DNA of 64,000 nucleotides. It comes from Oscarella lobularis. Taxonomy: Eukaryota; Porifera; Homoscleromorpha; Homosclerophorida; Oscarellidae. Below are positions 15,401-28,359 of this stretch, in pieces. Below the pieces are notes generated by a model that had not been told where the DNA came from, searched no databases, and worked only from the letters and a program-made list of their open reading frames with translations. Location: NCBI RefSeq assembly GCF_947507565.1, contig NC_089192.1, forward strand, positions 496,001 to 560,000, in the 5' to 3' direction. Positions within the stretch are counted from its first letter, which is position 1. Every line of letters starts with the position of its first letter. The position numbers and the translations under genes are program-made.

Positions 15401-16429
15401 AGGCTCTAAGAATCGAAGATTAGGACCTCAATTTAATATTTAGGCCCTAAGAATCAAAGATTATGCCCTCTATTTAAAATTTAGGCCCTCAATTTAATAT
15501 TTAGGCCCTAAGAATCAAAGATTAGGCCCTCAATTTAATATTTAGGCCCTAAGAATCAAAGATTAGGTCCTGAATTTAATATTTAGGCCTTAAGAACCAA
15601 AGATTAGGCCCTCAATTTAATATTTAGGCCCTAAGAATGGAAGATTAGGCGTTCAATTTAATATTTAGGCCCTAAGAATCAAAGATTAGGTCCTCAATTT
15701 AATATTTAGGCCCTAAGAATCGAAAGATTAGGCCCTCAATTTAATATTTAGGCCCTAAGAATCGAAGACTAAGCCGTCAATTTAATATTTAGGCCTTAAG
15801 AACCAAAGATTAGGCCCTCAATTTAATATTTGGGTTCTAAGAATCGATGATTTGGCTCTCAATTTAATATTTAGGCCCTAAGAATCGAAGATTAGGCACT
15901 CAATTTAATATTTAGGCCTTAAGAATCAAAGATTAAGTCCTCAATTTAATATTTAGGCCCTAAGAATCAAAGATTAGGTCCTCAATTTAATATTTAGGCC
16001 CTAAGAATCGAAGATTAGTTCCTCAATTTAATATTTGGGTTCTAAGAATCGATGATTTGGCTCTCAATTTAATATTTAGGCCCTAAGAATCAAAGATTAG
16101 GCACTCAATTTAATATTTAGGCCTTAAGAATCAAAGATTAAGTCCTCAATTTAATATTTAGGCCCTAAGAATCAAAGATTAGGTCCTCAATTTCATATTT
16201 AGGTCCTAAGAATCGAAAGATTAGGCCCTCAATTTAATATTTAGGCCCTAAGAATCGAAGATTATGCCGTCAATTTATTATTTAGGCCCTAAGAATGGAA
16301 GATTAGGCCCTCAATTTAATATTTAGGCCTTAAGAACCAAAGATTAGGTCCTCAATTTAATATTTAGGCCCTAAGAGTCGAAAGATTAGGCCCTCAATTT
16401 AATATTTAGGCCCTAAGAATCAAAGATTA

Positions 16430-19400
16430 GGCCCTCAATATAAAATTTAGGCCCTAAGAATCGAAGATTAGGACCTCAATTTAATGTTTAGGCCCTAAGA
16501 ATCAAAGATTATGCCCTCAATTTAAAATTTAGGCCCTAAGAATCAAAGATTAGGTCCTCAGTTTAATATTTAGGCCTTAAGAATCAAAGATTAGGCCCTC
16601 AATTTAAAATTTAGGCCCTAAGAATCGAAGATTAGGTCCTCAATTTAAAGTTGAGGCCCTAAGAATCAAAGATTAGGCCCTCAATTTAATATTTAGGCCC
16701 TAAGAATCGAAGATTAGGTCCTCAATTTAATATTTAGGCCCTAAGAATCGAAGATTATGCCCTCAATTTAAAATTTAGGCCCTAAGAATCGAAGATTAGG
16801 CCGTCAATTTAATATTTAGGCCCTAAGAATGGAAGATTAGGCCCTCAATTTAATATTTTGGCCTTAAGAATCAAAGACTAAGTCCTCAATTTAATATTTA
16901 GTCCTTAAGAATCAAAGATTAGGCCCTCAATTTAAAATTTAGGCTCTAAGAATCGAAGATTAGGACCTCGATTTAATATTTAGGCCCTAAGAATCGAAAG
17001 ATTAGGCCCTCAATTTAAAATTTAGGCTCTCAGAATCGAAGATTACGACCTCAATTTAATATTTAGGCCCTAAGAATCAAAGATTAGGGCCTCAATTTAA
17101 TATTTAGGCCCTAAGAATCCAAAGATTAGGCCCTCAATTTAATATTTAGGCCCTAAGAATCAAAGATTAGGTCCTCAATTTAATATTTATGCCCTAAGAA
17201 TGGTAGATTAGGCCCTCAATTTAATATTTAGGCCCTAATAATCAAAGATTAGGCCCTCAATTTAATATTTAGGCCCTAAGAATCAAAGATTAGGTCCTCA
17301 ATTTAATATTTATGCCCTAAGCATCGAAGATTAGGCTCTCAATTTAACATTTAGGCCCTAAGAATCAAAGATTAGGCCCTCAATTTAAAATTTAGGCTCT
17401 AAGAATCGAAGATTAGGACCTCGATTTAATATTTAGGCCCTAAGAATCGAAAGATTAGGCCCTCAATTTAAAATTTAGGCTCTCAGAATCGAAGATTAGG
17501 ACCTCAATTTAATATTTAGGCCCTAAGAATCAAAGATTAGGGCCTCAATTTAATATTTAGGCCCTAAGAATCGAAAGATTAGGCCCTCAATTTAATATTT
17601 AGGCCCTAAGAATCAAAGATTAGGTCCTCAATTTAATATTTATGCCCTAAGAATGGTAGATTAGGCCCTCAATTTAATATTTAGGCCCTAATAATCAAAG
17701 ATTAGGCCCTCAATTTAATATTTAGGCCCTAAGAATCAAAGATTAGGTCCTCAATTTAATATTTAGGCCTTAAGAATCAAAGATTAGGCCCTCAATTTAA
17801 AATTTAGGCCCTAAGAATCGAAAATTAGGCCCTCAATTTAAAATTTAGGCCCTAAGAATCAAAGATTAGGTCCTCAATTTAATATTTATGCCCTAAGCAT
17901 CGAAGATTAGGCTCTCAATTTAACATTTAGGCCCTAAGAATCAAAGATTAGGCCCTCAATTTCAAATTTAGGCTCTAAGAATCGAAGATTAGGACCTCAA
18001 TTTAATATTTAGGCCCTAAGAATCAAAGATTAGGCCCTCAATTTAAAATTTAGGCCCTAAGAATCAAAGATTATGTCCTCAATTTTATATTTAGGCTTTA
18101 AGAATCAAAGATTAGGCCCTCAATTTAATATTTAGGCCTTAAGAACCAAAGATTAGGGCCTCAATTTAATATTTAGGCCCTAAGAGTCGAAAGATTAGGC
18201 CCTCAATTTAATATTTAGTCCCTAAGAATCAAAGATTAGGCCCTCAATATAAAATTTAGGCCCTAAGAATCGAAGATTAGGACCTCAATTTAATGTTTAG
18301 GCCCTAAGAATCAAAGATTAAGCCCTCAATTTAAAATTTAGGCCCTAAGAATCAAAGATTAGGTCCTCAGTTTAATATTTAGGCCTTAAGAATCAAAGAT
18401 TAGGCCCTCAATTTAAAATTTAGGCCCTAAGAATCGAAGATTAGGTCCTCAATTTAAAGTTGAGGCCCTAAGAATCAAAGATTAGGCCCTCAATTTAATA
18501 TTTAGGCCCTAAGAATCGAAGATTAGGTCCTCAATTTAATATTTAGGCCCTAAGAATCGAAGATTATGCCCTCAATTTAAAATTTAGGCCCTAAGAATCG
18601 AAGATTAGGCCGTCAATTTAATATTTAGGCCCTAAGAATGGAAGATTACGCCCTCAATTTAATATTTTGGCCTTAAGAATCAAAGACTAAGTCCTCAATT
18701 TAATATTTAGTCCTTAAGAATCAAAGATTAGGCCCTCAATTTAAAATTTAGGCTCTAAGAATCGAAGATTAGGACCTCGATTTAATATTTAGGCCCTAAG
18801 AATCGAAAGATTAGGCCCTCAATTTAAAATTTAGGCTCTCAGAATCGAAGATTAGGACCTCAATTTAATATTTAGGCCCTAAGAATCAAAGATTAGGGCC
18901 TCAATTTAATATTTAGGCCCTAAGAATCGAAAGATTAGGCCCTCAATTTAATATTTAGGCCCTAAGAATCAAAGATTAGGTCCTCAATTTAATATTTATG
19001 CCCTAAGAATGGTAGATTAGGCCCTCAATTTAATATTTAGGCCCTAATAATCAAAGATTAGGCCCTCAATTTAATATTTAGGCCCTAAGAATCAAAGATT
19101 AGGTCCTCAATTTAATATTTAGGCCTTAAGAATCAAAGATTAGGCCCTCAATTTAAAATTTAGGCCCTAAGAATCGAAAATTAGGCCCTCAATTTAAAAT
19201 TTAGGTCCTAAGAATCAAAGATTAGGTCCTCAATTTAATATTTATGCCCTAAGCATCGAAGATTAGGCTCTCAATTTAACATTTAGGCCCTAAGAATCAA
19301 AGATTAGGCCCTCAATTTAAAATTTAGGCTCTAAGAATCGAAGATTAGGACCTCAATTTAATATTTAGGCCCTAAGAATCAAAGATTAGGCCCTCAATTT

Positions 19401-22400
19401 AAAATTTAGGCCCTAAGAATCAAAGATTAGGTCCTCAATTTAATATTTATGCCCTAAGCGTCGAAGATTAGGCTCTCAATTTAACATTTAGGCCCTAAGA
19501 ATCAAAGATTAGGCCCTCAATTTAAAATTTAGGCTCTAAGAATCGAAGATTAGGACCTCAGTTTAAAATTTAGGCCCTAAGAATCAAAGATTATGTCCTT
19601 AATTTCATATTTAGGCTTTAAGAATCAAAGATTAGGCCCTCAATTTAAAATTTAGGCGCTAAGAATCGAAGATTAGGCCCTCAATTTAAAATTTAGGCCT
19701 TAAGAATCAAAGATTAGGCCCTCAATTTAATATTTAGGCTTTTAGAATCAAAGATTAGGCCCTAAATTTAATATTTTGGCCTTAACAGTCAAAGATTAGG
19801 TCTTCAATTAGTATTTAGGCCCTAAGAATCAAAGATTAGGTCCTCAATTTAATATTTAGGCCTGAAGAATCAAAGATTAGGTCCTCAATTTAATATTTAG
19901 GCCTTAAGAATCAAAGATTAGGGCCTCAATTTAATATTTAGGCCCTAAGAATCGAAAGATTAGGCCCTCAATTTAATATTTAGGCTCTAAGAATCGAAGA
20001 TTAGGACCTCAATTTAATATTTAGGCCCTAAGAATCGAAAGATTAGGCCCTCAATTTAATATTTAGGCCCTAAGAATCGAAGATTATGCCCTCTATTTAA
20101 AATTTAGGCCCTCAATTTAATATTTAGGCCCTAAGAATCAAAGATTAGGTCCTGAATTTAATATTTAGGCCTTAAGAGTCAAAGATTTGGCCCTCAATTT
20201 AATATTTCGGCCCTAAGAATCAAAGATTAGGCCCTCAATTTACTATTTAGGCCCTAAGAATCGAAGATTATGTCCTCAATTTAATATTTAGACCCTTAGA
20301 ATCAAAGATTAGGCCCTCAATTTGATATTTAGACCCTAAGAGTCGAAGATTTGGCCCTCAATTTAAAATTTAGGCCCTAAGAATCAAAGATTAGGTGCTC
20401 AATTTAATATTTAGGCCTTAAGAATCAAAGATTAGGCCCTCAATTTAAAATTTAGGCCCTAAGAATCAAAGATTAGGCCCTCAATTTAAAATTTAGGCCC
20501 TAAGAATCAAAGATTAGGTCCTCAATTTAATATTTATGCCCTAAGCATCGAAGATTAGGCTCTCAATTTAACATTTAGGCCTGAAGAATCGAAGATTAGG
20601 CCCTCTATTTAATATTTTGCCTGAAGAATCGAAGATTAGGTCCTCAATTTAATATTTAGTCCTTAAGAATCAAAGATTAGGTCCTCAATTTAAAGTTTAG
20701 GCTCTAAGAATCAAAGATTAGGCCCTCAATTTAAAATTTAGGCCCTAAGAATCAAAGATTAGATCCTCAATTTAATATTTAGGCCCTAAGAATCAAAGAT
20801 TAGGTCCTCAATTTAAAGTTTAGGCTCTAAGAATCAAAGATTAGGCCCTCAATTTAATATTTAGGCCCTAAGAATCAAAGATTAGGCCCTCAATTTACTA
20901 TTTAGGCCCTAAGAATCAAAGATTATGTCCTCAATTTAATATTTAGACCCTAAGAATTATAAGATTAGGCCCTCAATTTGATATTTAGGTCCTAAGAATC
21001 AAAGATTAAGCCCTCAATTTAAAATTTAGGCCCTAAGAATCGAAGATTAAGACCTCAATTTAATATTTAGGCCGTAAGAATCGAAGATTAGTTCCTCAAT
21101 TTAATGTTTAGGCCCTAAGAATCGAAGATTAGGCCCTCAATTTAAAATTTAGGCCCTAAGAATCGAAGATTAGGACCTCAATTTAATATTTAGGCCCTAA
21201 GAATCAAAGATTAGGGCCTCAATTTAATATTTAGGCCCTAAGAATCGAAAGATTAGGCCCTCAATTTAATATTTAGGCCCTAAGAATCAAAGATTAGGTC
21301 CTCAATTTAATATTTATGCCCTAAGAATGGTAGATTAGGCCCTCAATTTAATATTTAGGCCCTAATAATCAAAGATTAGGCCCTCAATTTAATATTTAGG
21401 CCCTAAGAATCAAAGATTAGGTCCTCAATTTAATATTTAGGCCTTAAGAATCAAAGATTAGGCCCTCAATTTAAAATTTAGGCCCTAAGAATCGAAAATT
21501 AGGCCCTCAATTTAAAATTTAGGCCCTAAGAATCAAAGATTAGGTCCTCAATTTAATATTTATGCCCTAAGCATCGAAGATTAGGCTCTCAATTTAACAT
21601 TTAGGCCCTAAGAATCAAAGATTAGGCCCTCAATTTAAAATTTAGGCTCTAAGAATCGAAGATTAGGACCTCAATTTAATATTTAGGCCCTAAGAATCAA
21701 AGATTAGGCCCTCAATTTAAAATTTAGGCCCTAAGAATCAAAGATTATGTCCTCAATTTTATATTTAGGCTTTAAGAATCAAAGATTAGGCCCTCAATTT
21801 AATATTTAGGCCTTAAGAACCAAAGATTAGGGCCTCAATTTAATATTTAGGCCCTAAGAGTCGAAAGATTAGGCCCTCAATTTAATATTTAGTCCCTAAG
21901 AATCAAAGATTAGGCCCTCAATATAAAATTTAGGCCCTAAGAATCGAAGATTAGGACCTCAATTTAATGTTTAGGCCCTAAGAATCAAAGATTAAGCCCT
22001 CAATTTAAAATTTAGGCCCTAAGAATCAAAGATTAGGTCCTCAGTTTAATATTTAGGCCTTAAGAATCAAAGATTAGGCCCTCAATTTAAAATTTAGGCC
22101 CTAAGAATCGAAGATTAGGTCCTCAATTTAAAGTTGAGGCCCTAAGAATCAAAGATTAGGCCCTCAATTTAATATTTAGGCCCTAAGAATCGAAGATTAG
22201 GTCCTCAATTTAATATTTAGGCCCTAAGAATCGAAGATTATGCCCTCAATTTAAAATTTAGGCCCTAAGAATCGAAGATTAGGCCGTCAATTTAATATTT
22301 AGGCCCTAAGAATGGAAGATTAGGCCCTCAATTTAATATTTTGGCCTTAAGAATCAAAGACTAAGTCCTCAATTTAATATTTAGTCCTTAAGAATCAAAG

Positions 22401-23480
22401 ATTAGGCCCTCAATTTAAAATTTAGGCTCTAAGAATCGAAGATTAGGACCTCGATTTAATATTTAGGCCCTAAGAATCGAAAGATTAGGCCCTCAATTTA
22501 AAATTTAGGCTCTCAGAATCGAAGATTAGGACCTCAATTTAATATTTAGGCCCTAAGAATCAAAGATTAGGGCCTCAATTTAATATTTAGGCCCTAAGAA
22601 TCGAAAGATTAGGCCCTCAATTTAATATTTAGGCCCTAAGAATCAAAGATTAGGTCCTCAATTTAATATTTATGCCCTAAGAATGGTAGATTAGGCCCTC
22701 AATTTAATATTTAGGCCCTAATAATCAAAGATTAGGCCCTCAATTTAATATTTAGGCCCTAAGAATCAAAGATTAGGTCCTCAATTTAATATTTAGGCCT
22801 TAAGAATCAAAGATTAGGCCCTCAATTTAAAATTTAGGCCCTAAGAATCGAAAATTAGGCCCTCAATTTAAAATTTAGGTCCTAAGAATCAAAGATTAGG
22901 TCCTCAATTTAATATTTATGCCCTAAGCATCGAAGATTAGGCTCTCAATTTAACATTTAGGCCCTAAGAATCAAAGATTAGGCCCTCAATTTAAAATTTA
23001 GGCTCTAAGAATCGAAGATTAGGACCTCAATTTAATATTTAGGCCCTAAGAATCAAAGATTAGGCCCTCAATTTAAAATTTAGGCCCTAAGAATCAAAGA
23101 TTAGGTCCTCAATTTAATATTTATGCCCTAAGCGTCGAAGATTAGGCTCTCAATTTAACATTTAGGCCCTAAGAATCAAAGATTAGGCCCTCAATTTAAA
23201 ATTTAGGCTCTAAGAATCGAAGATTAGGACCTCAGTTTAAAATTTAGGCCCTAAGAATCAAAGATTATGTCCTTAATTTCATATTTAGGCTTTAAGAATC
23301 AAAGATTAAGCCCTCAATTTAAAATTTAGGCGCTAAGAATCGAAGATTAGGCCCTCAATTTAAAATTTAGGCCTTAAGAATCAAAGATTAGGCCCTCAAT
23401 TTAATATTTAGGCTTTTAGAATCAAAGATTAGGCCCTAAATTTAATATTTTGGCCTTAACAGTCAAAGATTAGGTCTTCA
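16430..23480. repeat. Higher-order satellite repeat, 3,674-bp period
   Basis: Three rare variant words recur exactly 3,674 bp apart: CCCTCAATATAAAATT at 18241 and 21915, GTCCTCAATTTTATAT at 18075 and 21749, and TCTTCAATTAGTAT at 19801 and 23475. The first word also occurs at 16432, 1,809 bp before its second copy, so a shorter sub-period exists. This is a second block, amplified separately from the 6.08-kb block on the left. Confidence 0.85.
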
Positions 23481-24350
23481 ATTAGTATTTAGGCCCTAAG
23501 AATCAAAGATTAGGACCTCAATTTAATATTTAGGCCCTAAGAATCAAAGATTAGGGCCTCAATTTAATATTTAGGCCTTAAGAATCAAAGATTAGGTCCT
23601 CAATTTAAAGTTTAGGCTCTAAGAATCAAAGATTAAGCCCTCAATTTAAAATTTAGGCCCTAAGAATCAAAGATTAGATCCTCAATTTAATATTTAGGCC
23701 CTAAGAATCAAAGATTAGGTCCTCAATTTAAAGTTTAGGCTCTAAGAATCAAAGATTAGGCCCTCAATTTAATATTTAGGCCCTAAGAATCAAAGATTAG
23801 GCCCTCAATTTACTATTTAGGCCCTAAGAATCAAAGATTATGTCCTCAATTTAATATTTAGACCCTAAGAATTATAAGATTAGGCCCTCAATTTGATATT
23901 TAGGCCCTAAGAATCAAAGATTAAGCCCTCAATTTAAAATTTAGGCCCTAAGAATCGAAGATTAAGACCTCAATTTAATATTTAGGCCGTAAGAATCGAA
24001 GATTAGTTCCTCAATTTAATGTTTAGGCCCTAAGAATCGAAGATTAGGCCCTCAATTTAAAATTTAGGCCCTAAGAATCGAAGATTAAGACCTCATTTTA
24101 ATATTTAGGCCGTAAGAATCGAAGATTAGTTCCTCAATTTAATGTTTAGGCCCTAAGAATCGAAGATTAGGCCCTCAATTTAAAATTTAGGCCCTAAGAA
24201 TCGAAGATTAAGACCTCAATTTAATATTTAGGCCGTAAGAATCGAAGATTAGTTCCTCAATTTAATGTTTAGGCCCTAAGAATCGAAGATTAGGCCCTCA
24301 ATTTAATATTTAGTCCTTGAGAATCAAAGATTAGGCCCTCAATTTAATAT

Positions 24351-25006
24351 TTAGGTCTTTAGAATCAAAGATTAGGCCTCAATTTATTATTTAGGCTCTA
24401 AGAATCAAATATTATGTCCTCAATTTATTATTTAGGCTCTAAGAATCAAAGATGAGGCCCTCAATTTAATATTGAGGCATTAAGAAATAAAGATCAGGTC
24501 CCCAATTTAATATCTAGGCTCTAAGAAATAAAGATTAGGCCCTCAATTTAATATTGAGGCCCTGAATATTAAAGATTAGGCCCTAAATTTTATATTCAGG
24601 CCGTAAGATATAAAGATTAGGCCCTCCATTTAATATTTGGGTGCTAAGAATAAAAGATTAACCTTTCGATTTATTGTTTATTCTCTGAGAATCAAAGATT
24701 AGGCCCTCAATTTATTTTTTAGGCTCTAGGAATTAAAGATTAGGCCCTCAATTAAATATTAAGGCTCTAAGAATTAAAGATTTGGCGCTCAATTTAAATA
24801 TAAGCTCTAAGAAAGAGATTAGGCCCTAAATTTTATATTCAGGCCGTAAGATATAAAGATTAGGCCCTCCATTTAATATTTAGGTGCTAAGAATAAAAGA
24901 TTAGGCTTTCAATTTAATATTCAGGCCCTGAGAATCAGAGATTAGGCCCTCAATTTATTATGTAGGCCCTAAGAGTTAAAGATTCGGCCCTCAATTTAAT
25001 ATTTCC
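24351..25006. repeat. Decayed right edge of the satellite array
   Basis: The monomers become visibly diverged here. Units lose or gain bases, GAATC becomes GAAAT or GAATT, and the phase drifts. A stretch with AGGCCGTAAGATATAAAG occurs twice, near 24600 and 24842. The last recognisable TTAATATTT stops at about 25003, where unique sequence starts. Degraded terminal units are the usual sign of an old array boundary beyond the reach of unequal exchange, so this looks like a natural array end and not an assembly join. Confidence 0.85.
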
Positions 25007-25224
25007 CCGAACTACTAGTCTATATAGAACTACTAGTATAGAACTACGTACGTTCGTGAACTTCGAACGCGTCGCTCGTAGAGATTCGTACGACCCTGCA
25101 ATGTTTCTCGAAGCTAGTGTCTTCAGCATTGATCTCCGTAGGTTTCGAGGGACTACTCGTGTTTACATCATAGTAGTTTTACAACGTGGTTATTAGATAT
25201 AGGATCAATGGTTCTGTTTCTTAG
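25007..25224 (+). other. Unique sequence between satellite and first sure exon
   Basis: The first 218 bases of unique DNA. A frame stays open on the plus strand across about 25052-25135 and ends at a plausible donor, GTAGGT near 25137, so an earlier SRRT exon could lie here, but I cannot match it to the family. The remaining part ends in the acceptor TTTCTTAG that opens the first certain SRRT exon. No start codon context for SRRT is visible. Confidence 0.35.
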
Positions 25225-26152
25225 GCTCTCGACAAGGCGATTCTCTATCTTCGTCTGGTTCACTCGTTTGACTTCTACGATCCCAAGGATTATCCAAACG
25301 AAGATTGGATGCCGAATCGATGTTGTTTACTCCACGTTCGCGGCCTGTTGCCGTCGCGATCGTCGGACAACGACAGTAGGGCTTTGTAGTTGTACGTGCG
25401 ATGTTTTTCGCTGCATTCTCTCTTTTCTTAGTTGACGAGTATCTGAGTCAACGCTTGAAAAAATTGGAACCGTTTTATCAGAAGTACGGACGCATATCGG
25501 AGGAGGAAGGAAAAATATTAGGAATCAAGGACGAGGAAACGTAAGTCTAATATATATGAGTCTTAGAGAGCGGTCCTGTACGTGCTTCTACAGTGAAGTC
25601 GAAGCCTTCATCAAAGCCAACACTCAAGAACTTGGCAAGGAAAGATGGCTCTGTCCTCTAAGCGGAAAAAAGTTTCGCGGGCCCGAGTTCATCCGAAAGC
25701 ACATTACGAATAAACACGCGGACAAAGTGAACGCGGTTCGACACGAGGTAAGTGCGCTATTCAATCCAAAGGCTCTCTCTCATAGGGTCCGACGTTTTTC
25801 CTAGGTTCAATTCTTGAACGAATACATTCGGGATCCCCTTCGACCACAACTCCCCCCCGCGCCGACGACCGAACGAGGAGGCGGAGGCGGAGGCGGAAGC
25901 GGAGGACGCTCCGGATCAAGGCACTCGTGGCCGTCTCGTCCCCTGCCGCCGCCGCCGCCGATGATGTACGGAAATCCGATGGGCCGATTTGGAATGAGCC
26001 CCGACGTGTTTCCAGGAAGACGGTAAGGGGAGAAAGGAGTCTTAGCTATTTTTTTGGTATTTTTTGGTTGTCTCCTACGTAGGGGTCGTCGAGATCCGCG
26101 CGCGCTGCGCGATTATCACGATCTAGATGCTCCGGAAGAGATCGACTTCTAG
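25225..26152 (+). CDS. SRRT: SRRT/ARS2 (serrate RNA effector), 3' part only
   Basis: C-terminal portion of ARS2, the nuclear cap-binding-complex partner that directs capped transcripts to processing, export or decay. Five exons in consistent phase: 25225-25375, 25432-25540, 25594-25747, 25805-26022 and 26083-26152. The reading runs through [24 protein letters not shown] and HVRG, then [20 protein letters not shown] with KHITNKH (the ARS2 zinc-finger region), a Gly-rich stretch near 25878-25915, and ends in [22 protein letters not shown]. The last motif is the family's conserved C-terminus, which contacts effectors such as PHAX and ZC3H18. The N-terminal two thirds of a normal ARS2 (about 800-900 residues) is absent, because satellite DNA begins about 220 bp upstream. 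The gene is therefore either truncated or continues on the far side of the array. The identification is firm. Confidence 0.92.
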
Positions 26153-26210
26153 TTTTTTTCTCTCTCATCAAAAAGATTTGCGTTCTTCTATGGTATAATC
26201 GCGCACGAAT

Positions 26211-28359
26211 TCATGTCGTAGTACTGCTACTGTCTTTGGAAAGCGATGATGCGAGTTCGCGTCCGTGCGTCGAAACGGTTTTAATCGTATCGGCCATTTT
26301 TTCGAATTCGTCCCACTTCAATGCCTCGAGACTCTTCTGGAGTCGCGCTCTCGACGTCATCTCGACGACCCGACCGCGCATTTGCGACAGCTCCGCGTTC
26401 AGCCGACGAATCTCCTCGTCTTTGAGTTCAATCTAGAAATGACGTCAAAAGTACCGAAAGTGGTCACTAACAGGTTATATAGATACTCTACCTTTTCTTG
26501 GATATCTGCGACGTGATCCGCTAGTAAGACTTTGTCTCTGCGTAGGGCGATGTTCTCTTGGTCCTGCTTGCGATGAATTCGCTCCAAATCTCGCAGTTCT
26601 TCGCTCAGCGATGCGGCAGTGGACTGCGCTGAAGAGTCAAGGTGATAGATCGCGCGAAATATTTACATAAAATTTTTGTTTCTACTTTCTGACGTCACTT
26701 TTTCTTGGTCCGCTAATCGGACTAGGGTTTCTTTTAGTTTGCCTTGGTCGTGTCGAAAGGCGGACTGAAGTCTTTCGAGTTCGCGAGTCTTCTCCTTGTT
26801 CAGGTGCCGAAGTTCGGCGAGCTCCTTTATTGACGTCGTTCTTCGTTCCTCTCTTTCGCTACGATGACTTCTCTCCTACGCCAAAGCGTGCTTTTAGACG
26901 AGATAAGCAGTTCTTATGCGCTCACCCTTTCTATTTGTGTTCGAAGTTCTGCTACTTGTGAAGTCAATAAGGCGTTTTCCTTTACCAAGGCACTACAATC
27001 GTCAGTGATCTGAGCAAGGACAATGCAACCAAGGTAGGCCTATGTACAGTTCTTTTATTTACCTTGTTCTTCATGTATCGATCTTGGTCGGCGTCTACCT
27101 CGCTTTGCTTCAACTGCAGTCTCAATTTTCGCATTTCGTCCTGTGGGGGAGAGTTAAAATGAATGACTTCGTGGAGCCGTGGGCGCGCACTCGCCTGCAA
27201 ATCGCGTATTTCGTCGTCTTTCTTCGCCGCATCGGAGCCGAGAAAACGATGCTCGAGCTCCTGAACGTGCGTCTGCAATCGAAGCTCGTCCGCTTTTCGC
27301 CTCTCCAACTCGAGCCGCAATTCCTTCATCGATTCGGTCCTATGTTCCAACTAAAAACAAGAATCTCGCCTAGTCGAGCCCTTCCTTTTCTCCTCACCTG
27401 ATCTCGCAGAATCTTTTGCTTCGTTTCCGCCTCGACTAACGCCGCGTACGACTTCGTCGAAACCTCTTTCAATTTTCGAGTATCCGTCGCTCGACGAGTC
27501 ACTTCGCGATTGTGACTGTCCGCTCGCTTTTTTAGACTGACTATTTCCTCAACGAGCGCCTGCTTTTCACGTCGAAACGACTCTGAAAGAGTAGAGCAGG
27601 CAAGTCGTTTGATATAGGAGAAAAATTTTATATCTAATTTTTTTGCATGCCGTTTCTAAGTTCGAGTTCGCGTAGAAGCTGCTGTTTCTCGGCTGTCACT
27701 CTATCTGCAGTCGCCGTTCTCTGGCTCAATTCGTCCTGGTAGTTATGTAGTTGGAGTTTGAGACTCTAAAAGCGAGGATTCAATAATCTATTCGCGCGAA
27801 GGCAAGTGCTATCTATATCTATATATTGCATACATCAATTTCTTGGCTATTTTGACTGTTTTCGTCTGCTACTGGTTTTGAAGGTATCGACTCCTTTGCC
27901 TTCGCCTGTTCTCTTGTGCGAAAGGTCAAGTCAAGGTACAGTAATAATCTTTTCGTGTCAATTTCCCAAAAGTTGTTTATTAGAGGATATAAATAATTTA
28001 CTTCTAGTTCGAGAAAATAGATCTGCTGCTGCAGATTTTTTATGTACTCGCTCTCGAGTCGATCCGTTTCGCTGAAGGACTTTCGCCTTAATTAATGAGG
28101 TAATTACCAATTAAAATTATTATTCTTAAAAACTTTGGCTTCTTTTCGTTCCTACGTGTAATCAGACGTCGTAGGACGGGAGAGTGTTTTTGTTCGCACT
28201 TGAAGTTCGTCTGCGCTTCGTCTCACGATCGGGGAGCTTCCAGCGTCTGTGGAAACGATTCGAGACCTCCGAAAGCGAGCTGAATAGCTTAAGACCTCTA
28301 AACGACAGTGCAGACGTCGGACGAGCACGAGACGACGGCGTTCGTCGTCGTGTTGACAT
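26211..28359 (-). CDS. Coiled-coil protein, about 492 aa, function unknown
   Basis: Twelve exons, all phase-consistent: 28296-28359, 28156-28246, 28002-28086, 27834-27905, 27651-27765, 27398-27582, 27195-27350, 27063-27140, 26926-27009, 26686-26875, 26492-26628, 26211-26432. The protein starts MSTRRRTPSSRARPTS (basic, Ser/Thr-rich, disordered). It then has a segment with ESEYIKNLQQQIYFLELE, and from about residue 100 to 460 it is nearly continuous heptad-rich coiled coil full of E, K, R, L and Q. It ends in KWDEFEKMADTIKTVSTH and a Ser/Thr tail. There is no signal peptide or membrane segment. The N-terminal coiled-coil motif looks conserved and the architecture would suit a centrosomal, ciliary or cytoskeletal protein, but I cannot name the family. 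Two introns use GC donors (after 27651 and after 27195). It converges with SRRT, with 58 bp between stops. Confidence 0.8.

Larger units (their letters stand above)
1..24350. repeat. 41-bp satellite DNA array, homogeneous part
   Basis: About 600 head-to-tail copies of a 41-bp AT-rich monomer. The first half is close to AATTTAATATTTAGGCCCTA and the second half to AGAATCAAAGATTAGGCCCT plus a final C. Variants differ at a few fixed positions (TAATAT or TAAAAT; TCAAAG or TCGAAG; AGGCCC, AGGTCC, AGGACC or AGTTCC). Particular variants recur in the same order, which makes higher-order repeats. No open reading frame of useful length survives, because every unit carries TAA, TAG and TTA words in several frames. 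No gene or transposon interrupts it. The size and homogeneity suit a pericentromeric, centromeric or subtelomeric satellite; which of these cannot be told from sequence. Confidence 0.97.

Noticed and set aside
1-25006. Satellite as a possible CRISPR-like array
   Set aside because: Units are contiguous near-identical 41-mers with no unique spacers, and the window is eukaryotic.
27141-27194. In-frame reading through the 54-bp stretch in the coiled-coil gene
   Set aside because: The stretch ends in CCCCACAG, has no heptad pattern, and begins GCGAGT after CAG; a GC-AG intron explains it better, though retention cannot be excluded.
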